Source: Bog-473 sp052148295
Lineage (GTDB): Bacteria; Actinomycetota; Acidimicrobiia; Acidimicrobiales; RAAP-2
DNA length: 64,000 nucleotides
Assembly (NCBI GenBank): GCA_052148295.1
Contig: JBKQIP010000172.1
Coordinates: 1-64,000 of the forward strand
Direction of reading: 5' to 3'
Position numbers and translations under genes: made by a program. Below, in pieces: positions 24,482 through 32,569 of the stretch; the first letter of the stretch is position 1, and every line of letters begins with the position of its first letter. The notes beneath the pieces were generated by a model. That model was not told the DNA's origin, made no database searches, and worked only from the letters and a program-made list of their open reading frames with translations.

Positions 24482-25717
24482 TCAGGCCAAGCCGTTGGCG
24501 GCGGCCACCCCTCCGAGCCATCGGGCCGACGGCTTGACCGTCCGGGCCAGGGTCTGGCGGTCCACGGCGACCAGCCCGAACGTCTTGGCATAGCCCGATT
24601 GCCACTCGAAGTTGTCGAGGAGCGTCCAGTGCAGGTAGCCGCGGACGTCCGCGCCGTCGCCGATGGCCTCGGCCAGTCCCTCGAGTGCGGCCCGCGTGTA
24701 GGCGATCCGGGCTTCGTCGTCGTCGGTGGCCATCCCGTTCTCGGTGACCAGCACCGGGACCCGGGCGTGGTCGGTGGCCAGCCGGACGGTGTGACCCAGG
24801 GCTGCCGGGTAGACCTCCCACCCGGTCTGCATCGTCGCCGCTCCCTCGGGGGGCGGGATCTGTCCGTCGGGCCCGATCATCGTGCGTGAATAGGTCTGCA
24901 CCCCGACGAAGTCGTCCTGGGCCGACACGGACAGCCAGTCCGTCTGACCCCGGCGGCGCGCCTCCTCCCACCGTGGTTGCCCATCGGGGCCCGGTTGCAG
25001 GTCGATCAGCGCCAGCGTCCAGCCCACCTTGACCCCTGACGCCACCGATTTGATCGCCGCCGCCGCGGCACGGTGCGCCGCCGCCATCCGCTCGAGGTCG
25101 GCGGCGACGATCCCCATGCGGTAGCGAGTCGGGTCGAAGCCGCCGATGCCCGGGCTGTTCGCCGGGGGCGCCTCGGGGGCGGCATCCCGATCTCCGGTCC
25201 CCATGGCGAGGACCCCGGTCTGGGCCAGCATCGCCATGAGGTTCGGCTCGTTGAGCGTGCACACCCAGGACAGGAGGTCGCCGAGGTGCTCCGTCACCCT
25301 GGCGGCGTAGCGGGCGAATCGATCGGGGGCACTCTCGGCCGCCCAGCCGCCCGCACCGGCCATCCAGCGGGGGAGCGTGAAGTGGTTGTAGGTCACCACC
25401 GGGGTCACGCCCAGGTTCAGGGCGTACGCCACCATGCGGCGGTAGTGGTCCAGTGCGGCCCGGGAGAAGTAGCCGGGCTCGGGCTCGATGCGTGACCACT
25501 CGAGGGAGAAGCGGTAGGCGGTCAACCCGAGGTCGGCCAGCAGGGTCATGTCCTCGGGATAGCGGTGGTAGTGGTCGCAGGCGTCTCCCGACGGCTCGTT
25601 GAAGGTCGAGTGTTCCGCCCACTCCAGCGGCCACAGGTCCGCGTTGACGTTGCCGCCTTCCACCTGGTGGCCGGCCGTGGCCGCGCCCCACAGGAAGCCC
25701 TCGGGGAACCGGGTCAT
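24482..25717 (-). CDS. Beta-glucosidase/beta-glycosidase, glycoside hydrolase family 1
   Basis: A 411-residue single-barrel exo-beta-glycosidase. The N-terminal F-L-W-G-A-A-T-A family signature is at 8-15. The acid/base is E157 in TLNEPN and the nucleophile is E326 in VTENG. The W-T-L-L-D-N-F-E-W motif that binds the sugar is near the C-terminus. It is slightly short for GH1 and has no signal peptide, so it is cytoplasmic. It is divergent from the GH2 gene. A TGCAAA/TATGAT promoter at 25879-25907 overlaps a perfect palindrome, so it should be repressible by a LacI protein. Confidence 0.94.
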   Translation of the reverse strand: MTRFPEGFLWGAATAGHQVEGGNVNADLWPLEWAEHSTFNEPSGDACDHYHRYPEDMTLLADLGLTAYRFSLEWSRIEPEPGYFSRAALDHYRRMVAYALNLGVTPVVTYNHFTLPRWMAGAGGWAAESAPDRFARYAARVTEHLGDLLSWVCTLNEPNLMAMLAQTGVLAMGTGDRDAAPEAPPANSPGIGGFDPTRYRMGIVAADLERMAAAHRAAAAAIKSVASGVKVGWTLALIDLQPGPDGQPRWEEARRRGQTDWLSVSAQDDFVGVQTYSRTMIGPDGQIPPPEGAATMQTGWEVYPAALGHTVRLATDHARVPVLVTENGMATDDDEARIAYTRAALEGLAEAIGDGADVRGYLHWTLLDNFEWQSGYAKTFGLVAVDRQTLARTVKPSARWLGGVAAANGLA

Positions 25718-25817
25718 CGCGGGGGCCCGGCGTCTCGTGGCCGTCGCCGGGGATGGGCCGGCAGGAGGGGGCTGGCGGGAGAGCGCAATGGATCCGTACC
25801 TTTCTTGCCTGTCGCGT

Positions 25818-25831
25818 GGTTGATCGCAACC
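25818..25831. promoter_or_regulatory. Palindrome GGTTGATCGCAACC in the GH1 leader
   Basis: Perfect 5-bp arms surround ATCG. It lies about 40-55 nt downstream of the predicted GH1 start of transcription, so it may be an auxiliary operator or a leader hairpin. Confidence 0.35.
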
Positions 25832-25878
25832 GGCGGGGCCCGATCGCGCCAGGTGTGCCGCGTCGGCACCCGCGCCCG

Positions 25879-25907
25879 ATCATAGCGACACCATGCAAAG
25901 CTTTGCA
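25879..25907 (-). promoter_or_regulatory. Promoter of GH1 overlapped by an operator
   Basis: On the minus strand TGCAAA (25902-25907) is spaced 17 bp from TATGAT (25879-25884). The -35 half is part of the palindrome at 25894-25907. A repressor bound there would block RNA polymerase. The predicted leader is about 150 nt. Confidence 0.5.
25894..25907. promoter_or_regulatory. LacI-type operator TGCAAAGCTTTGCA (site 1)
   Basis: A perfect 14-bp palindrome, identical to the one at 44720-44733 ahead of uxaC. LacI-family operators are palindromes of this size. The LacI regulator at 40431-41480, next to the glucuronate genes, is the likely reader. Confidence 0.7.
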
Positions 25908-25996
25908 GGACCACGGGCCCGGGGCGCGCCCGGCGGGCTTCAGGTTCGGGCCCGCCGGCCACCGGCCTTCCGGGGCACCCTCGCTGCCGGTGGTCA

Positions 25997-26010
25997 TGAT
26001 AGCGATAACA
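25997..26010. promoter_or_regulatory. LacI-type operator TGATAGCGATAACA (site A)
   Basis: It shares the TGATAGCG half with the site at 36729-36742 and has the central CG of classical LacI-family operators. It lies 27 bp before the GH2 start and just upstream of a TAAGAT -10-like hexamer. The LacI at 31545-32567 is the likely reader. Confidence 0.6.
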
Positions 26011-26022
26011 TGGCGACTGGCC

Positions 26023-26028
26023 TAAGAT
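26023..26028 (+). promoter_or_regulatory. -10-like TAAGAT giving a leaderless GH2 start
   Basis: The hexamer ends 8 bp before ATG 26037, so transcription would start at or next to the A of the start codon. Leaderless mRNAs are common in actinobacteria, and no ribosome binding site is seen here. Confidence 0.35.
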
Positions 26029-26036
26029 CCGTCGCC

Positions 26037-28484
26037 ATGCGTCGCACCTCCCTCGACGACGGCTGGACGGTGAGCCAGAAGACGAACCGGTTCGCGGAGC
26101 GCATGGGCCTGGGACCCGAGCCCACGGCGGTGACCCTGCCCCACGACGCCATGATCGGCACGGAGCGGTCACCGTCGGGGAACCCGGCGTCCGCCTATTT
26201 CCCCGGCGGGACATGGGAGTACCGGAGGACGCTCGCGGCCCCCTCCGACGGCGCGGGAACCTGCGTCCTGCTGGAGTTCGAGGGTGTCTACCGTGACGCA
26301 CTGGTCTTCGTGAACGACAGCCTGGCGGCCCACCGCGCCGGGGGTTACTCGGACTTCGTGGTGCCGATCGACCACCTGCTTCGTCCGGGCGAGACCAACG
26401 ACCTACGGGTGGAAGCACGCGCCCACGACGACAGCAGGTGGTACTCGGGCGCGGGCATCTATCGCAGTGTCTGGTTGCTCCAGGCCGGCCGGGTCCACCT
26501 GGAGCCGGCCGGCGTGCAGGTGACGGCGGCGGAGCTCGACGACGAGGTGGCCGTGGTGTCCGTCGCCGCCATCGTGAGCAACCACTCCACCACCATGTCG
26601 CGGGCGGTGGTGCGCGTCGAGGTGTGTGACGCCGACGGTCGCGTCTGCGCGCAGGTCGAGGCACCGGTGACGACCTTTCCGGGCGACGCCTTGACCGCCC
26701 GCCAGAGGCTCTGGCTGGAGCAACCGCACCGATGGGACCCCGACGATCCGTACCTCTACACCTGCCGAGTCACCGTGCGGAGCGACGACGAGGCACTGGA
26801 CCAGGAGACCACCACCTTCGGCCTGCGGTCGCTGTCCGTCGATCCGGCCCGAGGCCTGCGCATCAACGGCCGGACCGTCCTGCTGCGGGGGGCCTGCGTG
26901 CACCATGACAACGGCCTGCTCGGGGCGGCGACGATCCGCCGTGCCGAGGAACGCAGGATCGAGCTCCTCAAGGCCGCCGGGTTCAACGCCATCCGCAGCG
27001 CGCACAACCCGGTGAGCAAGCCGATGCTCGACGCCTGTGACCGTCTCGGGGTGCTGGTCATGGACGAGACCTTCGACATGTGGGTGGTACCCAAGAGCGA
27101 GCATGACTACGCGTTGCGGTTTCACGAGGCGTGGGAGGACGACGTCGAGGCCATGGTCCGCAAGGACGTCAACCATCCCAGCGTCATCCTTTACAGCATC
27201 GGCAACGAGGTCCCCGAGGCGGGGAGACCGTACGGCGCCCGCGTGGGCCGGGCCGTGGCCGAGAAGATCCGCTCGTTGGACCACACCAGGCTCGTGACGC
27301 AGGCCGTCAGCGGGTTGCTGGTCGGTGGTCCCGAGCTCTTCGCCGAGCTCCGGCGGGACCTCTCCGACGCCAGCGGGGAGACGGACGAGCAGACCGGAGT
27401 GAACACGGCCCTGACCAACCTGGCCGACCTGATGAACAACCTCATGGTGTCACCGTTGGTCGCCCAGAACTCGGCCGAGACGATGTCGTACCTCGACGTG
27501 GCCGGGTACAACTACATGGAATCGCGCTATGAGATGGACCGTGGCCTGTTCCCGGCCCGGGTGATCGTCGGGAGCGAGACCCATCCGGCGGCCATCGACA
27601 CCGGATGGGCCGAGGTGCGCCGGCATCCTCACGTGATCGGTGACTTCACCTGGACCGGCTGGGACTACCTGGGTGAGGTCGGCGTCGGCCGCACCGTCTA
27701 CGGCGGGCCGGAGGCCGGCCCACCGGCCTTCAACGGCGCGTTCCCGTGGCTGACGGCCTGGTGCGGCGACATCGACATCACCGGCCATCGTCGCCCGCAG
27801 TCGTTCTACCGGGAGATCGTCTTCGGTTTGCGGTCGGACCCCTTCGTGGCCGTGCGGCGACCGCAGCATCACGGGGAGCGCGGCGGCACCACCCCATGGT
27901 CGTGGAGCGACTCGGTGTCGAGCTGGAGCTGGGACGGGTTCGAGGGCAAGCCGGTGACGGTGGAGGTCTACGCCGATGCCGACGAGGTGGAGCTGCTGGT
28001 GAACGGGCGGTCGCTGGGGCGGCGGCCGGCGGGTGCCGAGCACCGCTACCGGGCGGAGTTCGAGGCCGTGTTCGAGCCCGGGCTCGTCGAGGCCGTCGCC
28101 TGGCGTGGCCACGACGAGATCGGCCGCACGGGTCTCCGCTCCGCCTCGGGCCCGGTGCGGCTGGAGGCCCGGGTGGATCGGCCCGAGATCGCCCCACGGC
28201 CCGACGACCTGGCCTTCGTGGAGCTCGGCCTGACCGACGCCCGGGGCGCGCCGTACCGCTCGGCCGACCGGAAGGTCCACGTGGAGGTCCTCGGTCCCGC
28301 CGTGCTCCAGGCGCTGGGCAGCGCCAACCCGGAGAGCGAGGAAGGGTTCGGCGGGCCGGACTGCACCACCTTCGACGGGCGTGCCCTGGCCGTGGTCCGG
28401 CCGACCGGGGAGGGGCGGATCACCGTGACCGCGACGATCGAGGGGTGCGACCCGCAGCACGTCCGGATCGATGCCCGGGCCTGA
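26037..28484 (+). CDS. Beta-galactosidase-type glycoside hydrolase family 2
   Basis: An 815-residue GH2 enzyme. The N-terminal jelly-roll sugar-binding domain contains the S-R-W-Y-S-G-A-G-I-Y-R-x-V-W-L signature. The immunoglobulin-like domain is at about 160-265. The barrel has R-G-A-C-V-H-H-D, acid/base E391 in IGNEV and nucleophile E514 in GSETHP. A DUF4982-like domain and a C-terminal Ig-like domain follow. It lacks the glucuronate-binding N-x-K-G motif, so galactoside is more likely than glucuronide. ATG 26010 is an alternative start but lies inside the operator. Cytoplasmic. The galT operon follows 60 bp downstream and would handle released galactose. Confidence 0.9.
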   Translation: MRRTSLDDGWTVSQKTNRFAERMGLGPEPTAVTLPHDAMIGTERSPSGNPASAYFPGGTWEYRRTLAAPSDGAGTCVLLEFEGVYRDALVFVNDSLAAHRAGGYSDFVVPIDHLLRPGETNDLRVEARAHDDSRWYSGAGIYRSVWLLQAGRVHLEPAGVQVTAAELDDEVAVVSVAAIVSNHSTTMSRAVVRVEVCDADGRVCAQVEAPVTTFPGDALTARQRLWLEQPHRWDPDDPYLYTCRVTVRSDDEALDQETTTFGLRSLSVDPARGLRINGRTVLLRGACVHHDNGLLGAATIRRAEERRIELLKAAGFNAIRSAHNPVSKPMLDACDRLGVLVMDETFDMWVVPKSEHDYALRFHEAWEDDVEAMVRKDVNHPSVILYSIGNEVPEAGRPYGARVGRAVAEKIRSLDHTRLVTQAVSGLLVGGPELFAELRRDLSDASGETDEQTGVNTALTNLADLMNNLMVSPLVAQNSAETMSYLDVAGYNYMESRYEMDRGLFPARVIVGSETHPAAIDTGWAEVRRHPHVIGDFTWTGWDYLGEVGVGRTVYGGPEAGPPAFNGAFPWLTAWCGDIDITGHRRPQSFYREIVFGLRSDPFVAVRRPQHHGERGGTTPWSWSDSVSSWSWDGFEGKPVTVEVYADADEVELLVNGRSLGRRPAGAEHRYRAEFEAVFEPGLVEAVAWRGHDEIGRTGLRSASGPVRLEARVDRPEIAPRPDDLAFVELGLTDARGAPYRSADRKVHVEVLGPAVLQALGSANPESEEGFGGPDCTTFDGRALAVVRPTGEGRITVTATIEGCDPQHVRIDARA

Positions 28485-28544
28485 GCGATCCGGTCGCCCC
28501 GGCGGTCGGCGCACTGGGCCGCCGGGTGGCAAGGGCGAGGGACG

Positions 28545-29528
28545 ATGACGTGGGAGCTCCGGTGGCACCCGTTCCGGGGCGACTGGGTCCTCTTCACCTC
28601 GCACCGAGGTGACCGACCCTGGGTCGGCGAGGTCGTTGCCCCGGCCGAGCCAGCGGTCCCCGAGGACAACGCCCTGGCTCCACGGGGGCGGCGGATCGCC
28701 ACCGACAACCCCGACTACCGGGGGGTGTTCGTCTTCACCAACGACCTCCCCGTGTTCTCGCCCGACGCTCCGGAGCCGAGTCCCGGAGACGGCCTCTACC
28801 GCACCAGGCGGGCGACCGGCACGGCGGAGGTGGTCTGCTACCACCACGACCCCCTCCGCTCCATGGCCGATCTCACCGACGACGAGATGTGTGCCGTCGT
28901 GACCACGTGGCGCCGCCGGACCCAGGAACTGCAGTCGCTGGACGGCGTGGCGCACGTCCTGATCTTCGAGAACCGAGGTGCGCTCGTCGGCACCTCCAAT
29001 CCGCACCCACACTGCCAGATCTATGCCGGGTCGCTCGTGTACGCCACCATGGCGCGCGAGGCCGAGGTGGCCGGCGAGCACTACCGGCGCACGGGGCGCT
29101 CCCTGCTCGGTGACGTGGTCGAACGGGAGCTGGCGGGACCGCGCGTCCTGAGCGAGGGGTCGTCCTTCTTCGCCTGCGTCCCCTGGTTCGCCCGATACGC
29201 CTACGAGGTGCACGTGCTGCCCCGTGAGCCGGCGACTTCCCTCGTCGACCTCGACGAGGACCACTGCCGTTCGCTCGCCCTCGTCCTGCGTGACGTCGTG
29301 CGGCGCTACGACGCCCTGTGGGGCTTCCCCATGGCCTACGTGCTCGCGGTGCACCAGGCTCCGGTGGGTCACCATCCGCACTACCCGTTCCACATCGAGC
29401 TGCATCCTCCGCTGAGGGCCCCGGGGTTGCTGAAGTACCTGGCCGGGCCCGAGGTCGGGGGTGGGTCCATCACCAACGAGTCCGATCCCGACCAGAAGGC
29501 GGCGGAGCTCCGTGCGACCCTCAGCTGA
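28545..29528 (+). CDS. galT: Galactose-1-phosphate uridylyltransferase
   Basis: A 327-residue Leloir enzyme exchanging UMP between UDP-glucose and galactose-1-phosphate. The active-site H-P-H-x-Q motif is at 154-158, with H156 the expected uridylylated nucleophile. F-E-N-R-G and the C-terminal H-I-E-L-H-P-P metal/phosphate motif are present. The start ATG follows GAGGGACG. It overlaps the next gene by 17 bp. No galE epimerase gene is in the window. Confidence 0.94.
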   Translation: MTWELRWHPFRGDWVLFTSHRGDRPWVGEVVAPAEPAVPEDNALAPRGRRIATDNPDYRGVFVFTNDLPVFSPDAPEPSPGDGLYRTRRATGTAEVVCYHHDPLRSMADLTDDEMCAVVTTWRRRTQELQSLDGVAHVLIFENRGALVGTSNPHPHCQIYAGSLVYATMAREAEVAGEHYRRTGRSLLGDVVERELAGPRVLSEGSSFFACVPWFARYAYEVHVLPREPATSLVDLDEDHCRSLALVLRDVVRRYDALWGFPMAYVLAVHQAPVGHHPHYPFHIELHPPLRAPGLLKYLAGPEVGGGSITNESDPDQKAAELRATLS

Positions 29529-30435
29529 CCAGGCCCGGCGCCTGCTCTGCCAACTGGGCGACCACGTGCGGGCGCTGGTCACCGACGCCCGCGGCATGGA
29601 GATGGCGGCCGTGGCGGACGTCACCGCGGCCGACACCATCTACGCCGTCGACAAGGTGGCCGACGACGCCGTCGTGCGCTGGTTCGAGCAGCACTGGCCC
29701 GGTGTCCGGGTCGTCTCGGAGGGTCTGGAGCAGCCGGTCGTCGTGGGTGGTTCCGCGCAATGGACGGTGATCGTCGACACCATCGACGGCACGCGCGGGC
29801 TGATGTACGACAAGCGTCCCGCCTGGTGTCTGGCGGCCGCGGCACCACCCGACGGCTCGCTGGCCGACGTCGTGGCCGCCGCCATGACCGAGCTGCCCAC
29901 GGTCAAGCAGGGTCTGGCCGACCAGCTGAGCGGCGTGCGCGGGACCGGCCTGGTGGCGGAGCGACTCGACCTGCGCCGCGGCACGAGGGAGCCGCTCTCG
30001 TTGCACCCGTCGTCGGCCACCGATCTCGAGCACAGCTTCAGCGGGCTGGCGAAGTTCTTCCCCCCGGGGAAGGCGGCCCTGGCCGCGCTCGAGGTCGAGC
30101 TGTTCCGCCGGCTGGGCTGTCGTCAGGTCTTCGACGACCAGTACCTGTCCACCGGCGGCCAGCTCCACGAGCTGATCTCCGGCCGGGATCGCTTCGTCGC
30201 CGATCTGCGCCCACTGGTCAGCGACGATGGCCTGGCCTGCCATCCCTACGACGTGTGCACCTCCATGCTCCTGGTCGAAGCCGGTGGCGTGGTGACGGAC
30301 CCGTGGGGAAGATCGTTGGACGCGCCGTTGGACAACACCTCACCGGTGGCGTGGGTCGGCTACGCCAACGGGCCGATCGCGGCGCGGGTCCAGCCCGTGC
30401 TGGCCGAGCTGGTGGACGGGCTGGTTGCGGGGTAG
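29512..30435 (+). CDS. Inositol monophosphatase-family phosphatase within the gal operon
   Basis: A 307-residue Mg-dependent, lithium-sensitive-type phosphatase fold. The metal motif D-T-I-D-G-T is near 105-110. An acidic E in V-S-E-G near 80 and a C-terminal segment with H-P-Y-D-V and E-A-G-G-V-V complete the site. The GTG start follows GCGGAG and lies within galT, and its end overlaps the kinase gene by 11 bp. Position between galT and the sugar kinase suggests a sugar-phosphate substrate. IMPase-family enzymes are known to hydrolyse galactose-1-phosphate, so a detoxifying or bypass role is plausible but unproven. Confidence 0.85.
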   Translation: MRPSADQARRLLCQLGDHVRALVTDARGMEMAAVADVTAADTIYAVDKVADDAVVRWFEQHWPGVRVVSEGLEQPVVVGGSAQWTVIVDTIDGTRGLMYDKRPAWCLAAAAPPDGSLADVVAAAMTELPTVKQGLADQLSGVRGTGLVAERLDLRRGTREPLSLHPSSATDLEHSFSGLAKFFPPGKAALAALEVELFRRLGCRQVFDDQYLSTGGQLHELISGRDRFVADLRPLVSDDGLACHPYDVCTSMLLVEAGGVVTDPWGRSLDAPLDNTSPVAWVGYANGPIAARVQPVLAELVDGLVAG

Positions 30436-31528
30436 CGCGCCCGGTCGGCTCGACCTCCTGGGCGGCGTGGCCGACTACGCCGGGGCCCTCGTGCTCGAGC
30501 TGCCGACCCGACAGTCGACCGAGGTCGTGGTCGAGTCGGCCGACGCGCTGATGGTCGGACCGGCGACCCTGTCACCCGCGGCGATGGCGGGGTTGGCGGG
30601 GCGTCCCTACGCCGAGGTCCGCGCCGCACTGGCGGACCTGCCCCGGTGGACCCACTACGTGCTGGGGGTGGCCCTCGTCCTGCTCCGGCACGGGCTGATC
30701 GAGCCGCCGCGAGGGCGGGTGGAGATCTCGTCCGACCTCCCGGCATCGATCGGCGTGGCGTCGAGCGCGGCGCTCGAGGTGGCCTCGGCCAGGGCGCTGG
30801 GGGTCGCCGGGATCGACCCGCTCCGCGTGGCGGCACTGTGCCAAGAGGCGGAGAACCAGGTCGTCGGCGCGCCGTGCGGGATCATGGACCAGGTGGCGGT
30901 GGCCATGGGCGTGCCGGGCGCCGCGCTGCCGATTCTCTGCCGACCGGCCTCCACGGGGGACGCCGTTCCCCTTCCGCCGGGTCTCGAGGTCGTCGGTTGG
31001 CCCACCGGCGTGGCGCACGACGTGGGGGGCGTGCCCTACCGGCGGGCCCGGGCGGCCGCCTTCATGGGCAAACGGATGGTGGAGGCGGCGGCTGCGGGGC
31101 GGTCGTGGCCCTGGGTGAGCCAGTTGCCCCAGTCCGTGGTGGACCGACTGCCCGAGGTCATGGACGGGTCGACCTTCCTCGATCGCTGGGGTCACCACGG
31201 CGACGACGTGACCTCCGTCGACCCCGCCGAGGTGTACCCCGTCCGCGCCGCCACGCGCTTCGGAAGGGCGGAGGACGAGCGGAGCAGGAGGGCGCTCGAG
31301 GCCCTCCGGCGGGGGGATGCCCGGGCGGTGGGCAACGGCATGGCGGCCAGTCAGGCCGGCTACGACGCCATGGGGCTGGGGCACCGGGCCGCCACCGCCG
31401 TGGTCGGCGCAGCGTTGGCGCGACCGGGTGTCCACGGCGCTCGCTCGAGCGGGGGCGGCTGCGGCGGGACCGTCGTCGTCCTGTGCGATCGGGGCGCGTT
31501 GGACGACGTCGACACGCTGATCCGCTGA
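30425..31528 (+). CDS. GHMP sugar-1-kinase, galactokinase/L-arabinokinase-like
   Basis: A 367-residue ATP-dependent kinase. Motif 1 reads APGRLDLLGGVADYAG at 5-20, where galactokinases have G-R-x-N-L-I-G-E-H-x-D-Y. Motif 2 is S-I-G-V-A-S-S-A-A and motif 3 is S-G-G-G-C-G-G near the end. Motif 1 and the V-G-A-P-C-G-I-M-D-Q stretch match the kinase half of plant L-arabinokinase (ARA1) better than GalK. The start is TTG 30425, inside the phosphatase gene. The operon context favours galactose, but arabinose or another sugar cannot be excluded. Confidence 0.85.
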   Translation: MRGSAPGRLDLLGGVADYAGALVLELPTRQSTEVVVESADALMVGPATLSPAAMAGLAGRPYAEVRAALADLPRWTHYVLGVALVLLRHGLIEPPRGRVEISSDLPASIGVASSAALEVASARALGVAGIDPLRVAALCQEAENQVVGAPCGIMDQVAVAMGVPGAALPILCRPASTGDAVPLPPGLEVVGWPTGVAHDVGGVPYRRARAAAFMGKRMVEAAAAGRSWPWVSQLPQSVVDRLPEVMDGSTFLDRWGHHGDDVTSVDPAEVYPVRAATRFGRAEDERSRRALEALRRGDARAVGNGMAASQAGYDAMGLGHRAATAVVGAALARPGVHGARSSGGGCGGTVVVLCDRGALDDVDTLIR

Positions 31529-31544
31529 GTGCGACGTGCCGTTC

Positions 31545-32567
31545 TCAGCGTGCGGCGGTGCGTGCCCGGGGGGGTGGCGCCGTGCTCTCGCGCACGACCA
31601 GCTCGGCGGGCACCATCAGATGCCGCTCGGACGAGGTCCCCTCGACGAGGGAGCGCAGCAGCGCGACGCTGCGCCGCCCGACCTCGCCGAAGTCCTGGCG
31701 GATCGTCGTGAGCGCCGGGACGAAATACGACGACTCCGGCGTGTCGTCGAACCCCACCACGCTCACGTCCCGCGGCACCCGCCGACCGGCGTCGTGGAAG
31801 GCGCGGACGACGCCGAGGGCCATCTGGTCGTTGGCGGCAAAGACCGCCGTCACGCCGGGCTCGTCGGCGAGACGGGAGCCGGCGGCGTACCCGCTGGCCG
31901 CGCCCCAGTCGCCGACCAACGACCTCCGGCGCGGCGCGGACGAGGAGCGCAGGGTATCGGACCAGGCGCGCGCCCGGGCCGCCGCGTCGATCCAGTGCTT
32001 CGGACCGCGCACGTGGCACACCGATCCGTGCCCGAGGTCCAGCAGGTGCCGGGTCGCCAGCCGGGCCCCTTCCTGCTGATCGATCGTCACCGTCGCCACG
32101 CCGATCATCGGGTCGCCGCCCACGACGACCAGGGGCACGTTCGGGTGGGCGTGGGCGACCGCGTCGACGACGGGCCGGACCGGTGCCACGACGATGACCC
32201 CCTCGACGTGGGACGTCCGCAGATGCTCGAGGGTGGACGTCATGTCGTTCCCGTCGCGGCTCGCCGTGACGAAGGTCAGCCGGTGGCCGGCCTCGCGGGC
32301 CGCCGCCTCGATCCCGAAGAGCGTGTGGGAGGGGCCGAACTGCTCGGTCTCGACCGCGATCACGCCCAGCATCCTCGACCGTCCGCCGGCGAGGACCCTG
32401 GCGGCGGTGTTGGCCTGGTAGTCGAGGGCGTCCACCGCCTTCTCCACCCGCCGGCGGGTGGCGTCGGTGACGCCGGGGAACCCGTTCAGGACCCGCGACA
32501 CCGTCATGACCGAGACGCCGGCGCGCCGGGCCACGTCGGCCATGACGGCCGGGCGAGGAGAACCCAC
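31545..32567 (-). CDS. LacI-family regulator of the xylose operon
   Basis: A 340-residue repressor. The HTH is A-D-V-A-R-R-A-G-V-S-V-M-T-V-S-R-V-L-N, and the hinge helix A-A-R-V-L-A keeps the leucine that intercalates at the operator centre. The periplasmic-binding-like sensor domain ends with the V-V-G-F-D-D-T-P motif. The GTG start at 32567 lies 2 bp after the GH43 stop and follows GAGGGG; ATG 32543 is less likely. As last gene of xylA-xylB-GH43-lacI it is probably autoregulated through TGATAGCGTTATCA at 36729. Inducer likely xylose or a xyloside. Confidence 0.9.
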   Translation of the reverse strand: MGSPRPAVMADVARRAGVSVMTVSRVLNGFPGVTDATRRRVEKAVDALDYQANTAARVLAGGRSRMLGVIAVETEQFGPSHTLFGIEAAAREAGHRLTFVTASRDGNDMTSTLEHLRTSHVEGVIVVAPVRPVVDAVAHAHPNVPLVVVGGDPMIGVATVTIDQQEGARLATRHLLDLGHGSVCHVRGPKHWIDAAARARAWSDTLRSSSAPRRRSLVGDWGAASGYAAGSRLADEPGVTAVFAANDQMALGVVRAFHDAGRRVPRDVSVVGFDDTPESSYFVPALTTIRQDFGEVGRRSVALLRSLVEGTSSERHLMVPAELVVRESTAPPPRARTAAR

Positions 32568-32569
32568 CG

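Larger units (their letters stand above)
25718..26036. other. 319-bp divergent control region between GH1 and GH2
   Basis: This non-coding region contains at least three palindromes and two promoter-like elements, each annotated separately. The dense operator content is unusual compared with other gaps in the window. Confidence 0.7.
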
